Shown here piece by piece: positions 18,660-28,058 of a DNA stretch of 64,000 nucleotides. Source of the DNA: Enterobacter wuhouensis (GTDB lineage: Bacteria; Pseudomonadota; Gammaproteobacteria; Enterobacterales; Enterobacteriaceae); NCBI RefSeq assembly GCF_004331265.1, contig NZ_SJOO01000004.1:186001-250000 (forward strand), given 5' to 3'. Within the stretch, counting starts at the first letter, position 1. Each line of letters starts with the position of its first letter. Under the pieces are notes generated by a model. The model was given only the letters and a program-made list of their open reading frames with translations, had not been told where the DNA came from and made no database searches. A program made the translations under genes and the position numbers.

Positions 18660-19808
18660 TTAGCGAGTCAAATCATCGAAGAATTTTTTGACGCCGTCGA
18701 AGAAGCTTTTGGAGCGCGGGCTGTTTTTCTCACCCGTCGGGCCACCAAAGCTCTCCTGCAGCTCTTTCAGCAGCTGTTTCTGCTTGTCGTTCAGGCCAAC
18801 CGGCGTTTCTACCACCACACGGCACAGCAGATCGCCCTGCGCGCCACCGCGAACGGACTTAACGCCTTTACCGCGCATGCGGAACAGCTTGCCGGTCTGG
18901 GTTTCGCCAGGTACCTTCAGGTTTACGCGACCATCCAGCGTGGGCACCTCGATTTCACCACCGAGCGCGGCCATAGCAAAGTTAATCGGCACTTCGCAGT
19001 ACAGGTTATTGCCTTCGCGCTCGAAGATAGCGTGCTGCTTAACCTGAACCTGAACGTACAGATCGCCAGCCGGTGCGCCGTGCTCGCCCGCTTCACCTTC
19101 ACCTGCCAGACGGATGCGGTCGCCCGTATCGACGCCTGCCGGGATTTTAACGGACAGGGTTTTGGTTTTCTCAACGCGACCGTGACCGTGGCACTTGTTG
19201 CACGGATCTTTAATCAGCGTGCCGCGACCGTGACAGTGTGGACAGGCCTGCTGCACCGCGAAGAAGCCCTGGCGCATCTGCACCTGGCCGGACCCGTGAC
19301 AGGTTGGACAGGTTTGCGGCTGGGTTCCCGCTTTCGCGCCGCTGCCGTGGCACACGTCGCACTCTTCCAGCGTCGGGATGCGGATCTCTTTGGTGACGCC
19401 GCGAACGGCCTCTTCCAGCGTCAGATCCATGTTGTAGCGCAGGTCTGCGCCGCGCGCCGCGCGCTGACGACCGCGGCCACCGCCGAAGATGTCGCCAAAC
19501 ACGTCGCCAAAGATATCGCTGAAATCAGCGCCGCCGCCGCCAAAGCCGCCGCCACCGAATCCACCGCCGCCCATGCCGCCCTGTTCAAAGGCTGCATGAC
19601 CATACTGGTCATAGGCCGCACGTTTTTGTGCATCGGTGAGGATTTCGTAGGCTTCTTTGATCTCTTTAAATTTGGCTTCGGCCTCTTTGTCACCCTGATT
19701 GCGATCCGGGTGATATTTCATGGCCAGGCGCTTATACGCCTTTTTGATTTCACGCTCTTCCGCTGTTTTGGAAACGCCTAAAATCTCGTAATAGTCTTGC
19801 TTCGCCAT
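18660..19808 (-). CDS. dnaJ: Chaperone DnaJ (Hsp40)
   Basis: DnaJ delivers unfolded substrates to DnaK and stimulates its ATPase. The 382-residue protein (376 in E. coli) has a J domain with the essential HPD in [10 protein letters not shown], a Gly/Phe region, four CxxCxGxG zinc-finger repeats ([32 protein letters not shown]) and the C-terminal substrate-binding domain. The extra residues come mostly from an expanded GGGGF repeat in the Gly/Phe region. It lies downstream of dnaK, separated by an 85-base gap with a large hairpin, and is expressed from the dnaK heat-shock promoter. Confidence 0.98.
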   Translation of the reverse strand: MAKQDYYEILGVSKTAEEREIKKAYKRLAMKYHPDRNQGDKEAEAKFKEIKEAYEILTDAQKRAAYDQYGHAAFEQGGMGGGGFGGGGFGGGGADFSDIFGDVFGDIFGGGRGRQRAARGADLRYNMDLTLEEAVRGVTKEIRIPTLEECDVCHGSGAKAGTQPQTCPTCHGSGQVQMRQGFFAVQQACPHCHGRGTLIKDPCNKCHGHGRVEKTKTLSVKIPAGVDTGDRIRLAGEGEAGEHGAPAGDLYVQVQVKQHAIFEREGNNLYCEVPINFAMAALGGEIEVPTLDGRVNLKVPGETQTGKLFRMRGKGVKSVRGGAQGDLLCRVVVETPVGLNDKQKQLLKELQESFGGPTGEKNSPRSKSFFDGVKKFFDDLTR

Positions 19809-19835
19809 TTTATTTTATCTGCCCCTAACATGCGT

Positions 19836-19868
19836 GCACGGGCGGAGAGGAAACCTCTTCGCCCGTGC
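19836..19868 (-). other. dnaK-dnaJ intercistronic stem-loop
   Basis: GCACGGGCG and CGCCCGTGC form a perfect 9-bp stem extended by a GAGAGG/CCTCTT inner stem around an AAA-type loop. It sits in the middle of the gap between dnaK and dnaJ and has no T-run. It may act as an RNA stability or partial-termination element that sets the DnaK:DnaJ ratio. Confidence 0.75.
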
Positions 19869-19893
19869 CAGTAATTACCCGTTCAAAGGGCGA

Positions 19894-21807
19894 TTATTTT
19901 TTGTCTTTCACTTCTTCGAACTCAGCGTCAACAACATCGTCGTCTTTCGCGTTGTTCGCAGAGGCATCAGCGCCCGCCTGCTGCTGCGCGTGCTGCTGCT
20001 GAGCGATTTCCATCAGCTTCTGAGAAGCCTGCGCCAGCTCCTGCATCTTCGCTTCGATGTCCGCTTTATCTTCGCCTTTCAGAGAAGATTCCAGCGCGCT
20101 CAGTGCTGCTTCGATAGCCGTTTTGTCTTCCGCTGGCAGCTGTTCGCCGGCTTCTTCAACCTGCTTACGGGTGCTGTGCAGCAGATGGTCACCCTGGTTA
20201 CGGGTCTGAACCAGCTCTTCGAACTTACGGTCGGATTCCGCGTTAGCTTCGGCATCGCGAACCATTTTTTCGATTTCTGCTTCGTTCAGGCCAGAAGATG
20301 CCTTGATGGTGATCTTCTGCTCTTTACCGCTGTTTTTGTCTTTTGCAGACACGTGCAGGATACCGTCAGCATCGATGTCGAAGGTCACTTCGATCTGCGG
20401 CATGCCGCGCGGTGCCGGGTTGATACCGTCCAGGTTGAACTGACCCAGAGATTTGTTATCCGCCGCACGCTTACGCTCACCCTGAATCACATGGATGGTT
20501 ACCGCAGACTGGTTGTCTTCAGCGGTAGAGAACACCTGGCTGTGTTTCGTCGGGATGGTGGTGTTTTTGTTGATGAGCGCAGTCATCACACCGCCCATGG
20601 TTTCGATACCCAGAGACAGCGGGGTAACGTCCAGCAGCAGTACGTCTTTCACTTCACCGGTCAGTACGCCACCCTGAACCGCAGCACCGATGGCAACCGC
20701 TTCGTCCGGGTTAACGTCTTTACGTGGCTCTTTACCAAAGAACTCAGCCACTTTCTTCTGAACCATTGGCATACGGGTCTGACCACCGACCAGGATAACG
20801 TCCTGGATATCGGATACGGACAGGCCAGCGTCCTGCAGAGCAACTTTCAGCGGCTCGATAGAACGGTTCACCAGGTCTTCTACCAGGCTTTCCAGTTTCG
20901 CACGGGTCACTTTGATGTTCATGTGTTTAGGACCGGTCGCGTCTGCGGTGATGTACGGCAGGTTCACGTCGGTCTGCTGAGCGGAAGACAGTTCGATCTT
21001 CGCTTTCTCAGCGGCTTCTTTCAGGCGCTGCATGGCCAGCGGGTCGTTACGCAGGTCAATGCCCTGATCTTTCTTGAACTCATCAACGAGGTAGTTGATC
21101 AGACGGGTATCGAAGTCTTCACCACCCAGGTGGGTATCACCGTTGGTTGCCAGAACTTCGAAGGTTTTTTCGCCGTCAACTTCGTCGATTTCAATAACAG
21201 AGATATCGAAGGTACCACCACCGAGGTCGTAAACCGCGATAGTACGGTTGCCGACTTCTTTATCCAGACCGTAAGCCAGCGCGGCTGCGGTTGGTTCGTT
21301 GATGATACGTTTGACTTCCAGACCTGCGATACGGCCAGCATCTTTGGTTGCCTGACGCTGAGCATCGTTGAAGTATGCAGGAACGGTGATAACCGCTTCA
21401 GTTACCGGCTCACCCAGGTAATCTTCAGCCGTTTTCTTCATTTTCTTCAGCACTTCTGCAGAAATCTGCGGTGGTGCAGTTTTGGTGCCTTTCACATCAA
21501 GCCATGCATCGCCGTTATCTGCCGCGATGATTTTGTAAGGCATGATAGAAACGTCACGCTGAACTTCTTCGTCCTGGAAGCGGCGGCCGATCAGGCGTTT
21601 AATCGCAAACAGGGTGTTTTGCGGGTTTGTCACTGCCTGACGTTTAGCCGGCTGACCAACCAGAGTTTCACCATCCTGGGTATAGGCAATGATAGAAGGC
21701 GTGGTGCGATCGCCCTCGGCGTTCTCCAGCACACGTGCGGTAGTGCCATCCATAATCGCTACACAAGAGTTGGTAGTACCCAGGTCGATACCAATAATTT
21801 TACCCAT
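19894..21807 (-). CDS. dnaK: Chaperone DnaK (Hsp70)
   Basis: DnaK is the cytosolic Hsp70 that binds and releases unfolded peptides in an ATP-driven cycle with DnaJ and GrpE. The 637-residue protein begins [20 protein letters not shown]. It has the phosphate-binding loops [22 protein letters not shown] and VGGQTRMP, the linker [13 protein letters not shown] (about residues 385-397), the peptide-binding domain and the conserved C-terminal [15 protein letters not shown] tail. It is the first gene of dnaK-dnaJ and has a clear sigma-32 promoter upstream. Confidence 0.99.
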   Translation of the reverse strand: MGKIIGIDLGTTNSCVAIMDGTTARVLENAEGDRTTPSIIAYTQDGETLVGQPAKRQAVTNPQNTLFAIKRLIGRRFQDEEVQRDVSIMPYKIIAADNGDAWLDVKGTKTAPPQISAEVLKKMKKTAEDYLGEPVTEAVITVPAYFNDAQRQATKDAGRIAGLEVKRIINEPTAAALAYGLDKEVGNRTIAVYDLGGGTFDISVIEIDEVDGEKTFEVLATNGDTHLGGEDFDTRLINYLVDEFKKDQGIDLRNDPLAMQRLKEAAEKAKIELSSAQQTDVNLPYITADATGPKHMNIKVTRAKLESLVEDLVNRSIEPLKVALQDAGLSVSDIQDVILVGGQTRMPMVQKKVAEFFGKEPRKDVNPDEAVAIGAAVQGGVLTGEVKDVLLLDVTPLSLGIETMGGVMTALINKNTTIPTKHSQVFSTAEDNQSAVTIHVIQGERKRAADNKSLGQFNLDGINPAPRGMPQIEVTFDIDADGILHVSAKDKNSGKEQKITIKASSGLNEAEIEKMVRDAEANAESDRKFEELVQTRNQGDHLLHSTRKQVEEAGEQLPAEDKTAIEAALSALESSLKGEDKADIEAKMQELAQASQKLMEIAQQQHAQQQAGADASANNAKDDDVVDAEFEEVKDKK

Positions 21808-21927
21808 CTAAACGTCTCCACTAAAAATTCAGTCAACATGTGGTTGTGTACCTGTAATAAGGGCAGAACGTGCTTTTTCAACTGCCCAGATTTGATTTTT
21901 TCAGGTCCACACACTGCGGTTGCTTAC

Positions 21928-21964
21928 AAGATGGGGTCGCAACGGCATCCATCAAGGGGGGAGG
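21928..21964 (-). promoter_or_regulatory. Sigma-32 heat-shock promoter of dnaK
   Basis: Read on the minus strand, CCCCCCTTGATGG (-35 region) and GACCCCATCTT (-10 region) are spaced as in heat-shock promoters. They are nearly identical to the E. coli dnaK P1 elements. They lie about 120 bp upstream of the dnaK ATG. Confidence 0.92.
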
Positions 21965-22103
21965 GATAAAAAAATTTTTAATTTCACCCTGATGAGATCA
22001 TAGACGGCATGGATTGCGCCCATTATTATGCCGCGCCCCGTCAGGGAGAATTGACGCGGGTTTAACCATTTCACCATATTAATGATGATTTTTTTGAGGA
22101 CTT

Positions 22104-22670
22104 ATGGGCAACACTAAGTTGGCTAATCCGGCTCCGCTGGGCCTGATGGGTTTTGGCATGACCACTATCCTGCTGAACCTGCACAACATCGGGATGTTCC
22201 CGATGGACGGCATCATCCTGGCGATGGGCATTTTTTACGGCGGTATCGCGCAAATCTTCGCGGGCCTGCTGGAATATAAGAAAGGCAACACCTTCGGCCT
22301 CACCGCCTTTACCTCTTACGGCTCGTTCTGGCTGACCCTGGTTGCCATTCTGCTGCTGCCTAAGATGGGTCTGGCCGACGCGGCTAACGCACACTTCCTG
22401 GGCGTCTACCTGGGCCTGTGGGGCGTCTTCACCCTGTTCATGTTCTTCGGCACCCTGAAGGCTAACCGCGCGCTGCAGTTTGTCTTCCTGAGCCTGACCG
22501 TGCTGTTCGCCCTGCTGGCGATTGGCCACCTGGCGGATAACGAAGGCATTGTTCACGTAGCAGGCTGGATTGGCCTGGTGTGTGGCGCAAGCGCTATCTA
22601 CCTGGCAATGGGTGAAGTGCTGAACGAGCAGTTTGGCCGCACCGTCCTGCCGATTGGTGAAAAACACTGA
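22104..22670 (+). CDS. satP: Acetate/succinate:H+ symporter SatP
   Basis: SatP (YaaH) is a small inner-membrane proton-coupled transporter of acetate and succinate. The 188-residue protein has the GPR1/FUN34/YaaH signature NPAPLGLMGFGMTT near the N terminus and six hydrophobic segments, with MGIFYGGIAQIFAGLLEYKKGNTFG conserved. It is divergent from dnaK as in E. coli. Downstream, an accessory iron ABC operon and an MFS gene separate it from mog, which is its direct neighbour in E. coli. Confidence 0.97.
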   Translation: MGNTKLANPAPLGLMGFGMTTILLNLHNIGMFPMDGIILAMGIFYGGIAQIFAGLLEYKKGNTFGLTAFTSYGSFWLTLVAILLLPKMGLADAANAHFLGVYLGLWGVFTLFMFFGTLKANRALQFVFLSLTVLFALLAIGHLADNEGIVHVAGWIGLVCGASAIYLAMGEVLNEQFGRTVLPIGEKH

Positions 22671-22680
22671 TTGCCCTCTC

Positions 22681-22706
22681 GACGTGCCTGCCCGCGCAGG
22701 CACGTC
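22681..22706 (+). terminator. Hairpin downstream of satP, probable terminator
   Basis: GACGTGCCTG/CAGGCACGTC, a perfect 10-bp stem with a 6-base loop, starts 11 bases after the satP stop. The following bases (TCTCCATTC) are only weakly T-rich, so termination may be incomplete. Confidence 0.7.
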
Positions 22707-22785
22707 TCTCCATTCGGATCCGATTACTTTTCCGCCAGAACTCAAACAATCTGTCAATGAAGTTGCCACAGCCTCACTATTGAAT

Positions 22786-22800
22786 TGATAAGCATTATCA
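22786..22800. promoter_or_regulatory. Fur box upstream of the iron ABC operon
   Basis: TGATAAGCATTATCA matches the 7-1-7 Fur motif TGATAAT-N-ATTATCA at 13 of 14 positions. It lies 109 bp before the permease ATG, a normal distance for iron-repressed transcription. Confidence 0.8.
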
Positions 22801-22908
22801 CTTCAAATATCTTTGCCCGGTAACTCCCGGATATTGGACATCATGCAGCGCTCTCCACAGGAACGGTGGGAGGTACCACGATTCTGTTGTGTTGCATAAG
22901 GTTATCCA

Positions 22909-23982
22909 ATGACTTCCAGCCTTGCCGCCAGGGTAAAGCCTGACGAATCTACCGTTGCTTCCCATTACCGCCGGGTCATCCTGCGCCGTTACGCTCTCGC
23001 GGGGGGAATACTGGTATTGATCCTCTGCTCCCTGCTCCTCGACTTTACTCTCGGGCCGTCCGGCATCTCCGTTTCTACGCTCTGGCACACGCTGATCAAT
23101 TCGGCCTCCGCCGACGCGGGCACGCGCGTCATCGTCTGGGATATTCGCCTGCCGTTTGCCCTGATGGCCGTCGCCGTCGGCGTGGCGCTGGGGCTGGCGG
23201 GCGCAGAAATGCAGACCATCCTGAACAACCCGCTCGCCAGCCCGTTTACGCTGGGCGTGTCGTCCGCAGCCTCCTTTGGCGCCGCGCTGGCGATTGTGCT
23301 GGGGCTGGGAATTCCCGGCATCGACGATAAATGGTTTATTCCCGCGAATGCTTTTATCTTTGCGCTGCTGGCCTGCTTTATCCTTGACGGCATCAGCCGC
23401 TGGACCCGCGTGGCTACGTCAGGCGTCGTTCTCTTCGGCATCGCGCTGGTCTTTACCTTCAACGCCCTGATTTCCATTCTGCAGTTCGTCGCCAGCGAGG
23501 ATACCCTGCAGGGGCTGGTCTTCTGGACGATGGGCAGCCTGGCCCGCGCCTCGTGGGATAAGCTGGCGATCCTGGCCGTCGCCCTGCTGGTTATCGTGCC
23601 GCTGTCGCTGAAAAATGCCTGGAAGCTGACCGCGCTGCGCCTGGGGGAAGATCGTGCCGTCAGCTTCGGCATCAACGTGAAAAAGCTGCGCATGACTACG
23701 CTGCTGCGCATCAGCATTATCTCAGCCCTGACGGTGGCCTTCGTCGGCCCGGTTGGCTTTATCGGCCTGGTTGCGCCGCATATCTCACGCATGATGTTCG
23801 GGGAAGACCACCGGTTTTACCTGCCCGGCAGCATGCTGATCGGCGCGCTGGTGCTCTCGCTGGCCTCCGTATTTTCCAAGAACATTGTTCCCGGCGTCAT
23901 TATTCCGGTGGGCATTGTGACGTCGCTGGTTGGCGTGCCGTTCTTCCTCAGCATCATTATCCGCAACAGGGGGAACGTATGA
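22909..23982 (+). CDS. FecCD-family iron-complex ABC transporter permease
   Basis: This is a 357-residue inner-membrane permease of the BtuC/FecCD/FepDG family. Multiple hydrophobic segments are visible, together with the family's conserved WDIRLPFALMAVAVGVALGLAGAEMQTILNNPLASPFTLGVSS block. The cytoplasmic loop GPVGFIGLVAPHISRMMFGEDHR contacts the ATPase. A single permease gene implies a homodimer. It is the first gene of a three-gene operon behind a Fur box, and its stop overlaps the ATPase start by four bases (ATGA). The substrate is likely a ferric siderophore or haem-like complex. Not present at this site in E. coli K-12. Confidence 0.9.
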   Translation: MTSSLAARVKPDESTVASHYRRVILRRYALAGGILVLILCSLLLDFTLGPSGISVSTLWHTLINSASADAGTRVIVWDIRLPFALMAVAVGVALGLAGAEMQTILNNPLASPFTLGVSSAASFGAALAIVLGLGIPGIDDKWFIPANAFIFALLACFILDGISRWTRVATSGVVLFGIALVFTFNALISILQFVASEDTLQGLVFWTMGSLARASWDKLAILAVALLVIVPLSLKNAWKLTALRLGEDRAVSFGINVKKLRMTTLLRISIISALTVAFVGPVGFIGLVAPHISRMMFGEDHRFYLPGSMLIGALVLSLASVFSKNIVPGVIIPVGIVTSLVGVPFFLSIIIRNRGNV

Positions 23983-24755
23983 CCGACGGCCTGCTCGTTC
24001 GCGATCTGCACACCGGCTATCGCAAGAAGAAGATCATCAGTGGCTTAACGACGCCGCTGCTGCCGCGCGGAAAAATTACCGCGCTGCTGGGGCCAAACGG
24101 TTCGGGTAAATCCACCCTGCTGCGCGCCCTTGCAGATCTTAATCCCGCCGAGGGGGCGCTGCTGCTCAACGGCGACGACCTGATGACGCTGCCGCCAGCG
24201 AAGCGCGCGCAAAGGGTGGTGTATCTGCCGCAGTCCCTGCCGCAGGGCGTGCATCTTCACGCCCTTGAGTCGGTCATCGTCGCCCGCCGGGCAAGCGGCA
24301 GCACGCGCACGCATAACGTTGAACAGGAAGCGTACGCCATTCTCGAAAAGCTGGGCGTTGCCCACCTGGCGATGAGCTTCCTCGACCAGCTCTCCGGCGG
24401 CCAGAAGCAGCTGATTGGCCTTGCGCAGTCGCTTATCCGCGAGCCGGACCTGCTGCTGCTGGACGAGCCGTTAAGCGCCCTCGATCTCAACTATCAGTTC
24501 CACGTAATGGATATCGTTGCCCGCGAAACGCAGCTGCGAAACATCGTCACCGTGGTGGTGATCCACGACATCAACATTGCCCTGCGCCATGCGAACTACG
24601 CCATGATGCTCAAAAGCGGGGAGCTGATTGCCAGCGGGCTGCCGGGAGAAGTGGTGAATTCCGCCAATCTGGCTACGGTGTACGGCGTGGATGGCCGGGT
24701 TGAATACTGTTCCCGTGGGCTACCGCACGTGGTGGTCGACGGGTTAACGCCATAA
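23979..24755 (+). CDS. Iron-complex ABC transporter ATP-binding protein
   Basis: The 258-residue protein is the ATPase of the importer. Walker A is GPNGSGKST (residues 38-46), the Q-loop is YLPQSLPQGV, the ABC signature is LSGGQKQL, Walker B is LLLLDEPLSALD, and the switch histidine is in VVVIHDIN. Length and motif pattern fit the FecE/FepC group. It overlaps the permease by four bases and is 19 bases from the binding-protein gene, so all three are co-transcribed. Confidence 0.93.
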   Translation: MTDGLLVRDLHTGYRKKKIISGLTTPLLPRGKITALLGPNGSGKSTLLRALADLNPAEGALLLNGDDLMTLPPAKRAQRVVYLPQSLPQGVHLHALESVIVARRASGSTRTHNVEQEAYAILEKLGVAHLAMSFLDQLSGGQKQLIGLAQSLIREPDLLLLDEPLSALDLNYQFHVMDIVARETQLRNIVTVVVIHDINIALRHANYAMMLKSGELIASGLPGEVVNSANLATVYGVDGRVEYCSRGLPHVVVDGLTP

Positions 24756-24774
24756 AAAAGAAGACGGGGAAAAC

Positions 24775-25905
24775 ATGACGCTGAAAAAACGAATCGCTGC
24801 CGGCCTGGCCCTGGTATTTATGCCTCTGCTGGCGCTGGCACAGAACTGGCCGGTCACGGTAAAGGATCTGGACAACCGCACGGTGACTATCGAGCACGCG
24901 CCGACGCGCATCATCCTGCAGGACGGGCGCGATATCTTCACCCTCGCCCTGCTGGAGCGTGATAACCCGTTCGCCCACGTGGTGGCGTGGAACAACCTGC
25001 CGAAAAAACAGGACACTGAAACCTGGAACGTGCTGAAGCGCAAATGGCCGGAAGCGGAAAAGATCCTCGACATGAAGTTTTCCGACCAGGGAAACGTCGA
25101 TCTCGAAACGGTGATCTCCCGCCAGCCTGACCTGATGATCGCCCAGCTTCGTGCCAAACCGTCGCTGGTGCAGACCGGCGTGCTGGCGAAGCTTGAGGCG
25201 CTGCATATCCCGGTTGTCTTCGTGGATTACGAACTGCATCCGGTCCAGAACACGCTGCCAAGTATTGCCCTGCTGGGCAAGGTCATGGGCCAGACGGATC
25301 GCGCGCAGGCCTATATCGATTTCTATCAGCAGCGTCTGGATACAATCCACCAGCGTCTGGCGAACGTCAGCAAGAAGCCGCTGGTGTTTATCGAACCGAT
25401 AGCCGGCGTTGGTGGCCTGGATAACGGCTGCTGCTTTACCCACGCCCGTAACGGCTGGGGGGGGCTGGTCGAGGCGGCAGGCGGGAACAACATAGGCTCG
25501 CAGCTGCTGCCGGGCGCAACCGGGAATATCTCGGTCGAGAAAATTATCTCAATGAACCCGGATTACTACCTGATGACCGGGTCTAAGCGTCCGGGTAAAG
25601 GCACGGCGGTGATCCCATTCGGCTATAACGTCCCGGCAGGCGACGTGGCGGCAGCGTTTAATGCCCTGCTGGCGCGTCAGGGGGTGGCCAGCATTCCGGC
25701 AGTCGCAAAAGGCCATACCGGGGCGCTGTATCATCACTTCTACAACAACCCGTACAACGTCATCGCCATTGAGGCGCTGAGCAAAATCTTCTATCCAACG
25801 CAGTTTGAGGACGTTGACCCGCAGGCGGATTACCACACCATAATCACCCGCTTCACCGCGATCCCGGATGACAACATTATCCTGAGCTATACCCCTTCGC
25901 ACTAG
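24775..25905 (+). CDS. Periplasmic iron-complex binding protein
   Basis: The 376-residue protein has an N-terminal signal peptide (MTLKKRIAAGLALVFMPLLALA) with no lipobox cysteine, so it is probably soluble in the periplasm. A TroA/BtuF-like fold is suggested by VTVKDLDNRTVTIEHAPTRIIL, the helical backbone region with VDLETVISRQPDLMIAQ, and the second lobe ISVEKIISMNPDYYLMTG. CCFTHARNGWGGLVEAAGG is a family-like segment. It would deliver an iron chelate to the permease. It is the last gene of the operon, followed by a REP-like hairpin. No TonB-dependent receptor lies next to it, so the outer-membrane partner must be elsewhere. Confidence 0.88.
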   Translation: MTLKKRIAAGLALVFMPLLALAQNWPVTVKDLDNRTVTIEHAPTRIILQDGRDIFTLALLERDNPFAHVVAWNNLPKKQDTETWNVLKRKWPEAEKILDMKFSDQGNVDLETVISRQPDLMIAQLRAKPSLVQTGVLAKLEALHIPVVFVDYELHPVQNTLPSIALLGKVMGQTDRAQAYIDFYQQRLDTIHQRLANVSKKPLVFIEPIAGVGGLDNGCCFTHARNGWGGLVEAAGGNNIGSQLLPGATGNISVEKIISMNPDYYLMTGSKRPGKGTAVIPFGYNVPAGDVAAAFNALLARQGVASIPAVAKGHTGALYHHFYNNPYNVIAIEALSKIFYPTQFEDVDPQADYHTIITRFTAIPDDNIILSYTPSH

Positions 25906-25910
25906 ACGAT

Positions 25911-25941
25911 AGGCCGGGCGGCGGTTTCGCCTGACCCGGCC
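25911..25941. repeat. REP-type palindrome
   Basis: AGGCCGGGCGG...CCTGACCCGGCCC folds into a GC-rich imperfect hairpin. It sits between the binding-protein gene and the convergent MFS gene, where it may also help terminate transcription. Confidence 0.7.
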
Positions 25942-25948
25942 CGTTCGA

Positions 25949-27238
25949 TTATCCCGCTATCGCCGCTGCTTCAACCGATTTCTGACGCAGCCAGATGCCC
26001 AGCACCAGCCCCATCAGCGACAGCGCCAGCACGTACCAGGCCGGAGCCATCGGCGACACGCCCATCAGCACGGTGACGGCAATCGGGGTGAGTCCGCCGA
26101 AGATGGCATAAGAGACGTTGTACGAAAACGAGATGCCGGTGAAGCGCACCTCCGGCGGAAACGCGCGCACCATGACGTACGGTACCGCGCCAACCACGCC
26201 GACGCACAGCCCCACCAAGCCGTACAGCAGGAACAGCTGCTCCGGGTGGCTGCCCGCCAGATGGTAGAACGCCCAGCTCGACGCGGCCAGCAGCAGGCTG
26301 CCGACGATGAAGGTCAGGCTTGCGCCGATTCGATCAACGGCCAGCCCAGCGGCCAGACAGCCGAAGCAGAGCATAATTGTGGCGATACTGTTCGCCTGAA
26401 GCGTGACCGCAGGGGCGAAACCGTACTGCTTCTGCAGCCAGACCGGCGACATCAAAATCACCACCACGATGCCCGCCGACAGCAGCCAGGTGAGAAGCAT
26501 GGATATCACCACCGCGCTTCTGTGGTGCACCACCACCGCTTTCACCGGCAGCTCCTGCGCCAGCGCCTTGCGCTGCTGCATTTCGAGGAAGATCGGCGTT
26601 TCCTGCAGCCAGCGGCGCAGGTACATCGCCACCAGGCCAAACGCCCCGCCCAGCAGGAACGGCAGGCGCCAGCCCCACTCGTGCACCGCCTGCTGCGTCA
26701 TGCTGGTATTCACGAGAGTCGCGACGACTGAACCCAGCAGAATACCGATGGTCAGCCCGGCGGTTAAGGTGCCGCAGGCGATACCAATGCGGCGCGCCGG
26801 AACGTGCTCGGCCACGAAAACCCATGCGCCGGGTACTTCGCCGCCAATCGCCGCGCCCTGCAGAAGGCGCATCAACAGCAGCAGCAGTGGGGCAACGAGG
26901 CCTATTGAGGCGTAGGTGGGCAGCAGGCCGATGGCCAGCGTCGGCACGGCCATTAGCAAAATGCTCAGGGTAAACATCTTCTTACGCCCGACCAGATCGC
27001 CGAAGTGGGCCATCACGATGCCGCCCAGCGGGCGTGCCAGATACCCGGCGGCAAAAATGCCGAAGGTTTGTACCTGGCGCAGCCATTCCGGAATATCCGC
27101 CGGGAAGAAGAGCTCCCCCACCACGGCGGCAAAGAACACGAAGATGATGAAGTCGTAGAACTCCAGCGCGCCGCCCAGAGCGGCGAGCGTGAGGGTTTTA
27201 TAATCCTGTCGATTCAGAGGTCGGGCGTTATGTGACAT
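25949..27238 (-). CDS. MFS transporter, metabolite:H+ symporter type
   Basis: The 429-residue inner-membrane protein has twelve hydrophobic segments and the major-facilitator loop signature GDLVGRKKMF after TM2. Features of the metabolite:H+ symporter group (ShiA/ProP-like) are ALGGALEFYDFIIFVFFAAVVG near the N terminus, RLLQGAAIGGEVPGAWVFVAEHVP in TM4-5, and EWGWRLPFLLGG. The substrate is probably an organic acid or osmolyte, but specificity cannot be deduced. It is transcribed away from mog in the same direction, with a 122-base gap. It is absent at this position in E. coli K-12. Confidence 0.88.
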   Translation of the reverse strand: MSHNARPLNRQDYKTLTLAALGGALEFYDFIIFVFFAAVVGELFFPADIPEWLRQVQTFGIFAAGYLARPLGGIVMAHFGDLVGRKKMFTLSILLMAVPTLAIGLLPTYASIGLVAPLLLLLMRLLQGAAIGGEVPGAWVFVAEHVPARRIGIACGTLTAGLTIGILLGSVVATLVNTSMTQQAVHEWGWRLPFLLGGAFGLVAMYLRRWLQETPIFLEMQQRKALAQELPVKAVVVHHRSAVVISMLLTWLLSAGIVVVILMSPVWLQKQYGFAPAVTLQANSIATIMLCFGCLAAGLAVDRIGASLTFIVGSLLLAASSWAFYHLAGSHPEQLFLLYGLVGLCVGVVGAVPYVMVRAFPPEVRFTGISFSYNVSYAIFGGLTPIAVTVLMGVSPMAPAWYVLALSLMGLVLGIWLRQKSVEAAAIAG

Positions 27239-27360
27239 AGCGAACCATTATGCGTTTGTTGTGGATTTATTTTTACAGCAATCGTAAAGAAAAAATTACT
27301 ATACCGTAAAAGTGTTATCCCGCCATCGCCGCTTCAGCTAATGTCACATAAACGTTATTT

Positions 27361-27948
27361 TCAGGAGATTGTTTCGCGACGCGCGCTTTTGGGACGAAAT
27401 GCTGCTACGACCTTGTCATCCGTTTCCACATACGGCCCGTCAATGAGCTGTATACAATACGGTACACTTGCAAAGATCCCATGCACAATCACGCTGCCGT
27501 CTTCCGCTTTTAGCCCTTCCAGGGTCTCTTTGATCGACTTCGGCTGGCCCGGCAGGTTCAGGATCAACGCCTGTTTGCGGATAACGCCGACCTGGCGAGA
27601 AAGAATGGCGGTTGGAACAAAGTGTAGGCTGATCTGACGCATCTGCTCGCCAAAGCCCGGCATTTCGCGGTCGGCCACGGCCAGCGTTGCATCCGGGGTT
27701 ACGTCGCGGCGCGCGGGCCCGGTTCCGCCGGTGGTAAGCACCAGGTGGCAGCTCATCTCATCCACCAGCTCGCACAGCGTCTGCTCGATAATGGGCTGTT
27801 CGTCGGGGATTAAGCGGGTCTGGATTTCAAAAGGGGTGGTCAGCGCACTGCCCAGCCATGCTTCCAGAGCGGGGATGCCTTTATCCTGATAAACACCGCT
27901 GGAGGCGCGGTCAGAGATCGACACTAAGCCGATACGTAAGGTATTCAT
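27361..27948 (-). CDS. mog: Molybdopterin adenylyltransferase
   Basis: Mog adenylylates molybdopterin before molybdenum insertion in molybdenum-cofactor synthesis. With the start at 27948 (MNTLRIGLVSISDRAS) it is 195 residues, as in E. coli. The MoaB/Mog signature VLTTGGTGPARRDVTPDA is complete, and LNLPGQPKSIKETLEGL is conserved. It follows talB in the same direction with a 110-base gap. The downstream gene is an MFS transporter rather than satP. Confidence 0.97.
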   Translation of the reverse strand: MNTLRIGLVSISDRASSGVYQDKGIPALEAWLGSALTTPFEIQTRLIPDEQPIIEQTLCELVDEMSCHLVLTTGGTGPARRDVTPDATLAVADREMPGFGEQMRQISLHFVPTAILSRQVGVIRKQALILNLPGQPKSIKETLEGLKAEDGSVIVHGIFASVPYCIQLIDGPYVETDDKVVAAFRPKSARRETIS

Positions 27949-28028
27949 AGCCATTCCATTCAAAAAGTACTGATTAAAGGGAATGATACACGCAGAGGGG
28001 AGTTTCAGACAGCGTACGAAAGAAGTAG

Positions 28029-28050
28029 CGTGACCGGGAACCCGGCCACG
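28029..28050 (-). terminator. Hairpin after talB, likely terminator
   Basis: CGTGACCGGG and CCCGGCCACG pair with one internal mismatch around a 2-base turn, 8 bases after the talB stop. The following minus-strand sequence (CTACTTCTTTC) is only moderately T-rich, so it may be a weak terminator before mog. Confidence 0.6.
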
Positions 28051-28058
28051 CAGAATGA

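Noticed and set aside
19834..21969. Open frame of 711 codons on the plus strand opposite dnaK
   Set aside because: It is the antisense shadow of dnaK, whose codon bias avoids stops in the opposite frame. Its product has no recognisable domain and it has no ribosome site or promoter.
22909..27238. Whether the iron importer and MFS form a mobile element
   Set aside because: I see no integrase, transposase, direct repeats or tRNA at the borders, so I treat it only as a synteny difference.
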